Part shown: positions 28,622 through 36,327 of the stretch, piece by piece | Numbering within the stretch: the first letter of the stretch is position 1 | Layout: each line of letters starts with the position of its first letter | Assembly: GCA_903834765.1 (NCBI GenBank) | Contig: CAILKE010000071.1 | Span: 1 to 64,000 of the forward strand | Length of the DNA: 64,000 bases | Reading direction: 5' to 3' | From: an uncultured Bacteroidota bacterium | GTDB taxonomy: Bacteria; Bacteroidota; Bacteroidia; B-17B0; Aurantibacillaceae | Notes under the pieces: model-generated | The model's input: only the letters and a program-made list of their open reading frames with translations | Told to the model about the DNA's origin: nothing | Databases searched by the model: none | Made by a program: the position numbers and the translations under genes

Positions 28622-28661
28622 CAACGAAACAAAACAAGCTTAATTTTAAAACTTTTTACTC

Positions 28662-28925
28662 ATGAAAATAAATCTCTTTTTTTTACTTGCTTTTTTTTAT
28701 ACAGGCTATGTTTTTAGTCAGGACTCGTCCGACAGAAAAGCGATAGGCAAGCAAAGCACAATAAATAATATTTCAAATTCAAATAAACCAAATTTAAATC
28801 AATCCGCAAAGAACACTGTTTCTGTAAATTCTAGTGATAGCATTCCTCATCAAACTACTGGCGATTATCAAGAGAAAAAAAGAATTCCTAATAGTGAAAA
28901 CGGTAAGATGGATGACCAAAAATAA
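28662..28925 (+). CDS. Small secreted low-complexity protein
   Basis: This 87-residue product has a signal peptide (1-19, ending YVFSQ). The mature part is hydrophilic and disordered, rich in Asn, Ser, Lys and Asp, with no recognisable domain. It lies 40 nt after the upstream secreted-protein gene and 120 nt before the giant T9SS protein. Unknown function; possibly a periplasmic accessory or simply a poorly constrained gene. Confidence 0.55.
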   Translation: MKINLFFLLAFFYTGYVFSQDSSDRKAIGKQSTINNISNSNKPNLNQSAKNTVSVNSSDSIPHQTTGDYQEKKRIPNSENGKMDDQK

Positions 28926-29045
28926 AAGTTAAATTTTGAATAAAGTTTTTTTGACAGAATTAACTTTAATACAAAATTTAAATCATGAATAGATATTTGT
29001 ATTAATAATAAACGGTAAATTTTCTAACTTATAAAAATTTTTTAA

Positions 29046-32000
29046 ATGCGTAAATCTTTATTTTTATTTTGTCTAATCATTAGCGCTTTTTTTGGTTTTT
29101 CCCAAAATAATTCATTAGTGTTAAACGGTGGCTATATTCGAATGAATGGAGGAACTGCCGCAAACCCTATTTTTATGGTAGTTAATCAGCCACAAACTAC
29201 TGGAATAATTAGGCCTGGAGGCGGGCATATTCATTCAGAAAATCAGTATAACCACCTTCGATGGGTAACCTCTACTACTGTTGGTAACTATGTATTTCCT
29301 TTTGGTGTAGGTGGAACCGCAGCAGATTATATACCTTTCGAATTTAATAAAGCTACTGCTGGAAATGCAAACTTAACAATTTCTACTTTCAGTACAAATA
29401 CTGGTAATCTTCCATTCGCTAATCCTGTCAGCCTTATGCCTCAGGCTCCGAGTTCCATTGATCGTTTTTGGGATATCCGATCTTCAACGACGGTTACAGC
29501 AAATCTTATTTTCAGATATAGGGGAATTGAAAACACAGTAACAACTTGTGCTGATGATACGATTAAAGCTCAATTTTGGAATAATTCAGCAGGTCCCTGG
29601 AGCGCTATGGCAGGCCCTGGTAATCCAGGAGTAACTTCTGGAATTGGCACTGTTGGGTCGATTCTTAATCAAACATATTTTCAACCGACTGAAACTGTTT
29701 GGGCATTAACTACTATACCAATTTCCCCTACTATTTCTGCTTCTGCAAACATTAGTTGTAATGGCTCTAATAATGGAAGTGCTACTGTTACTACCACTGG
29801 CGGACTTGGACCTTATAGTTTTTCTTGGACACCAACTGGTAGCATAGGAAATGTGAATGTAGGATTAACTCCAGGCATTCACACTGTAGTAGTTACCGGT
29901 GCTAATGGCTGTAATCAAACAAGAACAGTTAGTATTTCTCAACCACCTGCAGTTACTCTTACTGTAAATCAAACACAGGTAACTTGTTCTGCTTTAGCTT
30001 CTGCATCCCTAACTCCAACTGGTGGAACTCCAACATATACAGCTTATACTTGGAATCCAGCTATAAGTACTACAAATACAGCTACAGGATTGGGTGCAGG
30101 AAATTATACTGCTACTGTAACTGATAATAACGGATGTCAAAAATCAACGGTTTTTTCAATTACAACAAATACATTAACTCCTATTGTATCATCTGCAACT
30201 ACAGGTTCCTTAAATTGTTCGACATTAAGCGTAAATGTAAGTGCCACCACCTCAACCACTCCTGTATCTTATACTTGGTCGGGGACTGGAATAACAGCTG
30301 GCGCAGGAACAGGAACGATTTCAGTTAATCAAGGTGGTATATTTAACTATACAGTAGCAAATACATCTAATGGATGTGTAACGACTGGTTCACAGGCGGT
30401 AACACAAAACACCAATGCGCTAGTAGCGACTTCTTCCAATTCAGGTACATTGACTTGCGCAACCCCAACTGTAGCCCTATTAGGAGGGCCTTCTTCGGGA
30501 GTTATTTATCAATGGAGCGGTCCAAGCTTTAGTGGAGGAACAACCTCGCAAAATGCTGTAGGTACGGCTCCTGGAATCTATACCTTAAATATAATTGATG
30601 CTGCAACAAGTTGCACAGCGCAAGCTACAACTGTTGTTACTCAAAATATTACAACTCCTGTAACGGTTGCAAGCTCAACTGGTTCTCTTACTTGTTCTTC
30701 AGCATCTGTAAACTTAAATTCATCTTTAGCCGGAGCAAATTATACATGGACAGCTCCTGGAGGCTCATCCATTGCTAGTGGAACAAACTCTCAAAATGCT
30801 ATTGGGTTAGGAAGTGGGACTTATACTTTATTAGTAGTTAATCCAACGAATGGATGTTCTGTTACCGCTACTACAGCGGCAAATATTAATACTGTTTCCC
30901 CGATAACTTCTGCATCTACTGCAGGATCAATTACGTGTGTAACAAATACGATTAATTTAACATCAACGCTAGCTGGAGCAAATTACACATGGACAGCGCC
31001 AGGAGGCGCCTCTATCACTAGTGGAATAAATTCACAAAACGCCGTTGGACAAGGATTAGGGACCTATACGCTAATAGTTCAAAATATTACCAATGGTTGT
31101 ACTAGCACTGTAGTAACTTCTGCTAATCAAAATACGACTACGCCAACCATTACTATGCCTTCTTCACAAACTATTACATGCTTGTCACCAACAGTATCAT
31201 TAGTTGGTTCTGCAGTTCCATCTTCTTGTACACCAGTGTGGACAGGTGGCGTGTGTGGAGGATCAACATCTTATTCAGCTACAGCTTGCTCTCCAAATAT
31301 TTATACGTTAACAGTTACAAATCCTGCCAATGGCTGTGCTAATTCAGAAACTGTTAGTGTTCTTCCTAGCTCTGGAATCCCTATCGTTACAGCTTCTAAT
31401 ACAGGATCTATTACTTGCACAAATTTAAGTGTCGGGATTTCTGCTTCAACTACGATGACTCCTGTTTCTTATTCTTGGTCGGGTCCGGGAGCTATAGTAG
31501 GCTCATCTTCTCCAAACGGAACAGTTACTGTTGGAGGCATATATCAATGTGTAGTTTCAAATACAATCACAGGTTGTACATCAACAGTCACTACTTTGGT
31601 TAATACTAATACTACAATTCCAACAACTACTATAAATGTATCTGGAATATTAACATGCTCAATTAGTTCAGTTACATTAACTGGCGCATCAACTTCAACA
31701 GCCACTACCAATTTATGGAATACAGGAGCCACAACGCAATCTATTTCCGTTAACGTTCCAGGCCCTTGTACTTTAACCGTTACAGATTCTTCTAATGGAT
31801 GCTCATTTACAACTTCTACCACAGTTACACAAAATACCTTATCACCATTAGGGTTGAACGCAGGAACAAATCAAACGTTAACATGTTCTTCTACATCAGT
31901 TGCTTTAAACGGAAGCATAACAAGCCCAACAAATGCCATTATAAACTGGACGGGTGCTGGAGTATGTGGTCCTGTATCAAGTCTAACATCAACAGTATGT

Positions 32001-33545
32001 TCGGCAGGTGTTTATACATTAACTGCAACAGATGGATCAAACGGATGTGCATCAACATCAACTGTTCAAATATTTTCAAATCCTGGGGCTCCAACCGCAA
32101 CTATTTCATCTTCTGCATTAGTTTTAGATTGCAATAATGCTAGCCAGTCAGTAACTGTAACAAGTACGCCAAGTTCAAATGTGACTTATACTTGGAATAC
32201 ACCTCCATCATCTTTATCAACGAATGGGGACATGGCTACTTTTAATTTGCCAAACACATATATTTGTACGATAACTAATACATTAACTAGCTGTTCTTCT
32301 AATGTTCAGGTTACAATTACAAGTAATACATTAATTCCAACCATTGCAATAAGCGGAACGCAAACTCTTACTTGTGGTTCACCTTCAGTAATTATCAACA
32401 CAACTGTCACGCCTGTTTCAAGTTATTCATGGCAAGGAAGTGGAATTGTTTCTGGACAAAGCACAGGAGCTATTGTTGTTAATGCATCTGGCACGTATAC
32501 TGTTAATGTTACTAATTCAGCAAATGGGTGTACAAATACAGCTACTTCAAATATTACATCTAACACAACTATACCATCAGCAACAATTAATGCGACGTCG
32601 TCAAATATTATTATTACTTGCTTAAACACAAGCGTTACATTATCTGTAAATGTGACACCTATAGGAGGCTATACATATACTTGGTCGACAAGTAGTAATA
32701 ATACTTCTATAAATGCATCAACAGCTGGCATATATAATGTACTTGTTTATAATTCAACTACAGGATGTACAACCACAGCTCAGTATGCTGTATCGAGTAA
32801 TACTACTGCTCCAAACATTACAGCTTCAAATGCAGTAATTCCTTGTGGTTCAAGCACAGTCAATGTGGTTTCTACTTCTACGGATGTGGTAACTTATAAC
32901 TGGTCTACATCAACTGGTAATATTATTACAAATGGTTCAGCAACAGCTCTAGTCGGCTCTGCAGGTATTTATACTGTAACAGTAACTAATGCTGCAAACG
33001 GATGTACAAATTCAGCAATTGCCAGCGTAACTCAAACAAGTGTTAACGCTTTGTTCACTGCAAATCCAATATCTGGTACAGCACCACTAGGCGTTAATTT
33101 CATAAATCAATCTACGGGGGCAACCAGTTATTTATGGTCTTTTGGAGATTCTAATAATAATACTTCAACCATTACGGACCCAAGCCATACTTATAATACT
33201 ACAGGAACATATACTGTGCTTTTAACTGCAATTAATGGGTCATGTTCCGATACAGCAACATTAACAATAGAAGTGTATTCGGCTTCCTCTATAGTTATAC
33301 CAAATGTATTTACTCCAAACGGAGACGGCTTTAACGATGTATTTAAAATTAATACAAATGGTATTAAAGAAATAACATGTGATATCTTTAATCGTTGGGG
33401 ATCTAAAATTTATACTTTAAACGGCGTAAATGATTCATGGGATGGAAATGGTTCTGCAGATGGCACTTACTTTTACATATTAAAAGCCACAGGTTATGAT
33501 GGTAAAGAATTTACTGAAAATGGCTTTATCAATTTATTCAAATAA
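29046..33545 (+). CDS. Giant T9SS type B (gliding-motility-associated CTD) repeat adhesin
   Basis: This 1499-residue surface protein begins with a signal peptide (1-19). A unique N-terminal domain (about 20-230) is followed by an SprB-type unit (ISCNGSNNGSATVTTTGGLG). Some fourteen Ig-like repeats of about 75 residues then run to about 1330; each opens with T-C and closes with NGC, a spacing that would allow one disulfide per module. A PKD domain follows (FTANPISGTAPLGVNFIN ... YLWSFGDS). The C-terminus is a type B sorting domain (IPNVFTPNGDGFNDVFKI, IFNRWGSKIYT, DGTYFYILKATG), which directs T9SS export. Likely an adhesin. The DNA is Thr/Ser-rich, which gives many spurious antisense frames. 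Confidence 0.93.
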   Translation: MRKSLFLFCLIISAFFGFSQNNSLVLNGGYIRMNGGTAANPIFMVVNQPQTTGIIRPGGGHIHSENQYNHLRWVTSTTVGNYVFPFGVGGTAADYIPFEFNKATAGNANLTISTFSTNTGNLPFANPVSLMPQAPSSIDRFWDIRSSTTVTANLIFRYRGIENTVTTCADDTIKAQFWNNSAGPWSAMAGPGNPGVTSGIGTVGSILNQTYFQPTETVWALTTIPISPTISASANISCNGSNNGSATVTTTGGLGPYSFSWTPTGSIGNVNVGLTPGIHTVVVTGANGCNQTRTVSISQPPAVTLTVNQTQVTCSALASASLTPTGGTPTYTAYTWNPAISTTNTATGLGAGNYTATVTDNNGCQKSTVFSITTNTLTPIVSSATTGSLNCSTLSVNVSATTSTTPVSYTWSGTGITAGAGTGTISVNQGGIFNYTVANTSNGCVTTGSQAVTQNTNALVATSSNSGTLTCATPTVALLGGPSSGVIYQWSGPSFSGGTTSQNAVGTAPGIYTLNIIDAATSCTAQATTVVTQNITTPVTVASSTGSLTCSSASVNLNSSLAGANYTWTAPGGSSIASGTNSQNAIGLGSGTYTLLVVNPTNGCSVTATTAANINTVSPITSASTAGSITCVTNTINLTSTLAGANYTWTAPGGASITSGINSQNAVGQGLGTYTLIVQNITNGCTSTVVTSANQNTTTPTITMPSSQTITCLSPTVSLVGSAVPSSCTPVWTGGVCGGSTSYSATACSPNIYTLTVTNPANGCANSETVSVLPSSGIPIVTASNTGSITCTNLSVGISASTTMTPVSYSWSGPGAIVGSSSPNGTVTVGGIYQCVVSNTITGCTSTVTTLVNTNTTIPTTTINVSGILTCSISSVTLTGASTSTATTNLWNTGATTQSISVNVPGPCTLTVTDSSNGCSFTTSTTVTQNTLSPLGLNAGTNQTLTCSSTSVALNGSITSPTNAIINWTGAGVCGPVSSLTSTVCSAGVYTLTATDGSNGCASTSTVQIFSNPGAPTATISSSALVLDCNNASQSVTVTSTPSSNVTYTWNTPPSSLSTNGDMATFNLPNTYICTITNTLTSCSSNVQVTITSNTLIPTIAISGTQTLTCGSPSVIINTTVTPVSSYSWQGSGIVSGQSTGAIVVNASGTYTVNVTNSANGCTNTATSNITSNTTIPSATINATSSNIIITCLNTSVTLSVNVTPIGGYTYTWSTSSNNTSINASTAGIYNVLVYNSTTGCTTTAQYAVSSNTTAPNITASNAVIPCGSSTVNVVSTSTDVVTYNWSTSTGNIITNGSATALVGSAGIYTVTVTNAANGCTNSAIASVTQTSVNALFTANPISGTAPLGVNFINQSTGATSYLWSFGDSNNNTSTITDPSHTYNTTGTYTVLLTAINGSCSDTATLTIEVYSASSIVIPNVFTPNGDGFNDVFKINTNGIKEITCDIFNRWGSKIYTLNGVNDSWDGNGSADGTYFYILKATGYDGKEFTENGFINLFK

Positions 33546-33553
33546 TAAATTAT

Positions 33554-33582
33554 AAACCCCTCAGTCAATTGACGAGGGGTTT
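33554..33582 (+). terminator. Terminator after the T9SS giant
   Basis: A stem of AAACCCCTC (33554-33562) with GAGGGGTTT (33574-33582), continued by GTC/GAC in the loop, is followed by T residues. The TTG element of the ruvC promoter (33569-33571) lies within its loop. Confidence 0.88.
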
Positions 33583-33596
33583 TTATGATACCTTTG
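33569..33596 (+). promoter_or_regulatory. Bacteroidota-type promoter for ruvC
   Basis: TTG (33569-33571), a 17-nt spacer and TACCTTTG (33589-33596) fit the Bacteroidota consensus TTG/TAnnTTTG. The predicted start site falls about 10 nt before the TTG start codon of ruvC. The promoter overlaps the preceding terminator hairpin. Confidence 0.65.
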
Positions 33597-33612
33597 TGTA
33601 ATAAATTAAGCG

Positions 33613-34170
33613 TTGTTACTTTCAGATAAAATCATATTAGGCATTGATCCAGGCACTGTAGTAATGGGATACGGCCTGGTACATATACAAAATAGTAAGT
33701 TATCCTTAATTACCTTAGGAGTTATTAAATTAGATAAGTTAGAGGATCATAGCTTACGATTACAAAAAATATTTGAACGTGTTATTGATTTAATAGAACA
33801 GTACAAGCCTGATGAATTAGCCATTGAAGCGCCGTTTTTCGGTAAAAATGTGCAATCTATGTTAAAGCTTGGAAGAGCTCAAGGAGTTGCTATTGCGGCG
33901 GCATTATCAAAGCAAATGCCTTTCGTGGAATACTCGCCAAAAAAAATAAAAATGAGTATTACGGGGAATGGTAACGCTAGTAAAGAGCAAGTAGCCGCTA
34001 TGCTGGAAAATTTATTGAATTTTAAGCACAATGATGAATATTTAGATGCCACTGATGCATTAGGAGCTGCTGTTTGTCATTATTTTCAAGGTAAAGGCCA
34101 TGCATCTGAAAAAAAATCATATTCGGGATGGAAAAGTTTTTTGAGCGATAACCCTAACCGCAAGGTATAG
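33613..34170 (+). CDS. ruvC: Holliday junction resolvase RuvC
   Basis: RuvC cleaves Holliday junctions symmetrically within the RuvABC complex. The 185-residue product must start at the TTG (33613), because the next ATG lies beyond the first catalytic motif. Catalytic acids are visible in ILGIDPGT (Asp about 11), LAIEAPFFGKN (Glu about 72) and the C-terminal DATDALGAAVCH segment (Asp about 148). The helix QSMLKLGRAQGVA is family-typical. It is preceded by a terminator and its own promoter. cdd follows after 41 nt. Confidence 0.95.
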   Translation: MLLSDKIILGIDPGTVVMGYGLVHIQNSKLSLITLGVIKLDKLEDHSLRLQKIFERVIDLIEQYKPDELAIEAPFFGKNVQSMLKLGRAQGVAIAAALSKQMPFVEYSPKKIKMSITGNGNASKEQVAAMLENLLNFKHNDEYLDATDALGAAVCHYFQGKGHASEKKSYSGWKSFLSDNPNRKV

Positions 34171-34211
34171 TATAATCGATTAATTAAATTAGTATCTTTC
34201 CTATTTAAATT

Positions 34212-34721
34212 ATGACAAAACTATCGCCCACTAGATTCACTATTTCAACCGAATTCGAAGTTTATAAATCTGCGTCTGATTTAGAACAACAGGATTTAGA
34301 ATTATTACAAGCCGCTCAAAAAGCAGTGGATTCAGCTTATGCACCATATTCTCATTTTTATGTGGGTGCGGCTGCATTACTCGAAAATGGAAAAATTGTC
34401 TTAGGCAATAATCAAGAAAATGCTGCTTACCCTAGCGGATTATGCGCTGAACGCGTCGCTATTTTCCATGCTGGAGCAATCTATCCCGACATTGCAATAA
34501 AAGCAATTGCCGTGACTTGCAAATCAAAAAGTAATATCATTAATGTACCCTTATCACCCTGTGGTGGCTGTAGGCAAACGATTTCTGAATATGAAAACCG
34601 CTATGGACAAAAAATTCGAATAATAATGGGCGGAGAAACAGGCGAAGTTTATGTTTCTGAAAGTATTGAAAATTTACTTCCATTGATGTTCAATGCTAAG
34701 TATTTACCAGCAAAAGATTAA
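34212..34721 (+). CDS. cdd: Cytidine deaminase
   Basis: This cytosolic zinc enzyme of pyrimidine salvage converts (deoxy)cytidine to (deoxy)uridine. The 169-residue length fits the small tetrameric type with an N-terminal extension of about 35 residues. Zinc and catalytic motifs are C-A-E-R (GLCAERVAIFHAG, about 79-83) and P-C-G-G-C-R-Q (about 117-123), giving three Cys ligands and the proton-shuttling Glu. The substrate segment AYAPYSHFYVGAA is intact. It is on the same strand as ruvC and pdhA. Confidence 0.96.
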   Translation: MTKLSPTRFTISTEFEVYKSASDLEQQDLELLQAAQKAVDSAYAPYSHFYVGAAALLENGKIVLGNNQENAAYPSGLCAERVAIFHAGAIYPDIAIKAIAVTCKSKSNIINVPLSPCGGCRQTISEYENRYGQKIRIIMGGETGEVYVSESIENLLPLMFNAKYLPAKD

Positions 34722-34778
34722 TATTTTTAAGAAAATTGAGTTGACTGGCTTTACTAAAATTCAAACCCCTTTATTTTA

Positions 34779-34807
34779 TTGATATTAATCAAATTCTGTT
34801 ATTTTTG
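34779..34807 (+). promoter_or_regulatory. Bacteroidota-type promoter for pdhA
   Basis: TTG (34779-34781), an 18-nt spacer and TATTTTTG (34800-34807) match the consensus. The ATG of pdhA follows 22 nt after the box, leaving room for a short A/T-rich leader. Confidence 0.6.
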
Positions 34808-34829
34808 TAACGTTAATATGTAACCTATT

Positions 34830-35840
34830 ATGGCTAAGAGTTCAGATAAAAAAACTAAGTTCACTCAAGAACAATATTTAAAATGGTACGAATCAATGTT
34901 ATTGATGCGTAAGTTTGAAGAAAAAACTGGGCAAGTATATGTTCAACAAAAAATAAAAGGCTTCTGTCATTTATATATTGGTCAAGAGGCCATTGTAGCG
35001 GGTACTGTAAGTGCTACCAAAAAAGAAGACAAACATATCACAGCCTACCGCTGCCATGCGCATGGCATTGGCTTAGGTATGCATCCAAAATATATTATGG
35101 CCGAAATGTATGCGAAGATCACTGGTTGCTGTAAAGGTAAAGGTGGAAGTATGCATATTTTCAGCAAGGAACATAACTTTGTTGGAGGTCATGGTATTGT
35201 TGGTGGTCAAATTCCTTTAGGGGCTGGACTTGCATTTGCAGATAAATATCAAGGTACTGATTACGTAACCGTTTGCTCTATGGGCGATGGTGCTGTTCGT
35301 CAAGGTGCTTTACACGAGGTATTTAACATGGCTATGACATGGAAATTACCAGTTGTATTTATTGTAGAGAATAATATGTATGCTATGGGAACATCTGTGG
35401 AACGCACAAGTAATGTTCACGATCTATGGAAATTAGGATTAGCTTATGATATGCCAAGTAAACCTGTAGATGGCTTGACGGTTGAAGCCGTTCATGAAGC
35501 GATGGAAGAGGCTGTGGCTAGAGCTCGTAGGGGTGATGGTCCAACGTTTTTAGAAATGAAAACATATCGTTATAAAGGGCATTCCATGAGTGATGCTCAA
35601 ACATATCGTACTAAAGACGAAGTAAAAGAATACCAAACTCAGGATCCTATCCAAAAAGTATTAGAAACATTAATTGCTAATAAATGGATTGACGATGCTG
35701 GCATTGAAGTAATCGATGAAAAAGTAAAAGCATTGGTTGATGAGTCAGTAAAATTTGCTGAAGAAAGCCCGTATCCAGAGCCTGAAGAGCTTTACAAAGA
35801 TGTATATGCTGAAGCAAATTATCCATACATTTTAGAATAA
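34830..35840 (+). CDS. pdhA: Pyruvate dehydrogenase E1 component, alpha subunit
   Basis: With thiamine diphosphate, E1 decarboxylates pyruvate and acetylates the lipoyl arm of E2. The 336-residue alpha subunit has the ThDP motif G-D-G-(A)...N-N (MGDGAVRQGALHEVFNMA ... FIVENNMYAMGTS, about 150-190). The phosphorylation-loop region YRYKGHSMSDAQTYR and the N-terminal CHLYIGQEA and AYRCHAHGIGLG segments are also present. The beta subunit gene is not in the window. E2 (pdhC) is the next enzyme gene, but a small four-helix-bundle gene is wedged between them. Confidence 0.96.
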   Translation: MAKSSDKKTKFTQEQYLKWYESMLLMRKFEEKTGQVYVQQKIKGFCHLYIGQEAIVAGTVSATKKEDKHITAYRCHAHGIGLGMHPKYIMAEMYAKITGCCKGKGGSMHIFSKEHNFVGGHGIVGGQIPLGAGLAFADKYQGTDYVTVCSMGDGAVRQGALHEVFNMAMTWKLPVVFIVENNMYAMGTSVERTSNVHDLWKLGLAYDMPSKPVDGLTVEAVHEAMEEAVARARRGDGPTFLEMKTYRYKGHSMSDAQTYRTKDEVKEYQTQDPIQKVLETLIANKWIDDAGIEVIDEKVKALVDESVKFAEESPYPEPEELYKDVYAEANYPYILE

Positions 35841-35849
35841 TGTTAAATT

Positions 35850-35869
35850 TTGAATGATAAATTTTAAAT
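35850..35869 (-). repeat. Left 20-bp inverted repeat of S23 cassette
   Basis: The reverse complement reads ATTTAAAATTTATCATTCAA, identical over all 20 bases to 36218-36237 and 36289-36308. It begins 10 nt after the pdhA stop codon and runs into the ATG of the four-helix-bundle gene. Confidence 0.85.
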
Positions 35870-36218
35870 GTATCCAAAACCGAATATTATAGTTGATAAA
35901 ACATTTAATTTTTCTAAAGAAATAATTAAATTATATATCAATTTAAAAAATGATAAAATTTATGAATTAGCATCTCAGTTATTTAGAAGTGGAACTAGTA
36001 TTGGCGCAAATGTAGAAGAGGCTCAAGCGGCTCAGTCAAAAAAAGATTTTATTTCTAAATTAAGTATCTCTGCAAAAGAAGCCCGAGAAACACGATACTG
36101 GCTAAGACTGTTGAGCGAGACGAACATATCGCAAATAGATGTAAAGCCATTATTAAACGATATTAATGAAATAATAAATATTTTAACTAAAATTATTAAA
36201 ACATCAAATGATAAATAA
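35868..36218 (+). CDS. Four-helix-bundle protein (S23/IVP family)
   Basis: This 116-residue helical protein belongs to the family first seen in intervening sequences of 23S rRNA and related in fold to the DGR accessory protein Avd. Diagnostic residues are SFEI-like LINLKNDKIYELASQLFRSG, then TSIGANVEEAQAAQSKKDFI (about 43-62) and SAKEARETRYWLRLL (about 69-83). The function of free-standing members is unknown; nucleic-acid binding through basic faces is suspected. Here it is wedged between pdhA and pdhC and enclosed by inverted repeats, as if it were a cargo gene. Same strand as the pdh genes, so it is probably read through with them. Confidence 0.88.
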   Translation: MYPKPNIIVDKTFNFSKEIIKLYINLKNDKIYELASQLFRSGTSIGANVEEAQAAQSKKDFISKLSISAKEARETRYWLRLLSETNISQIDVKPLLNDINEIINILTKIIKTSNDK

Positions 36219-36310
36219 TTTAAAATTTATCATTCAACACTAAAGATTAATTAGATAACATACATTATAAAAACTTAAGTGATAAATAATTTAAAATTTA
36301 TCATTCAACA
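36209..36310 (+). repeat. 31-bp perfect direct repeat pair
   Basis: Positions 36209-36239 and 36280-36310 are identical over 31 bp, 71 nt apart. The first copy includes the last codons and stop of the four-helix-bundle gene. The second ends 17 nt before the pdhC start codon. Each contains the 20-bp repeat core and an imperfect palindrome (GATAAAT...ATTTATC). Confidence 0.9.
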
Positions 36311-36327
36311 TTTAAAATTTCATTAAC

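Larger units (their letters stand above)
35841..36320. mobile_element. Putative S23 cassette bounded by inverted repeats
   Basis: The unit consists of a four-helix-bundle gene enclosed by perfect 20-bp inverted repeats. The left copy is 35850-35869 (TTGAATGATAAATTTTAAAT) and the right copy is 36218-36237 (its reverse complement). They begin and end practically at the gene's start and stop codons. A second right-hand copy lies at 36289-36308, inside a 31-bp perfect direct repeat (36209-36239 and 36280-36310). The cassette occupies the whole pdhA-pdhC gap. No transposase is encoded, so mobility is inferred. Confidence 0.6.

Noticed and set aside
31544-32629. Antisense and alternate frames within the 1499-residue surface protein
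   Set aside because: The main frame is uninterrupted with signal peptide, repeats and sorting domain; the others are low-complexity by-products.
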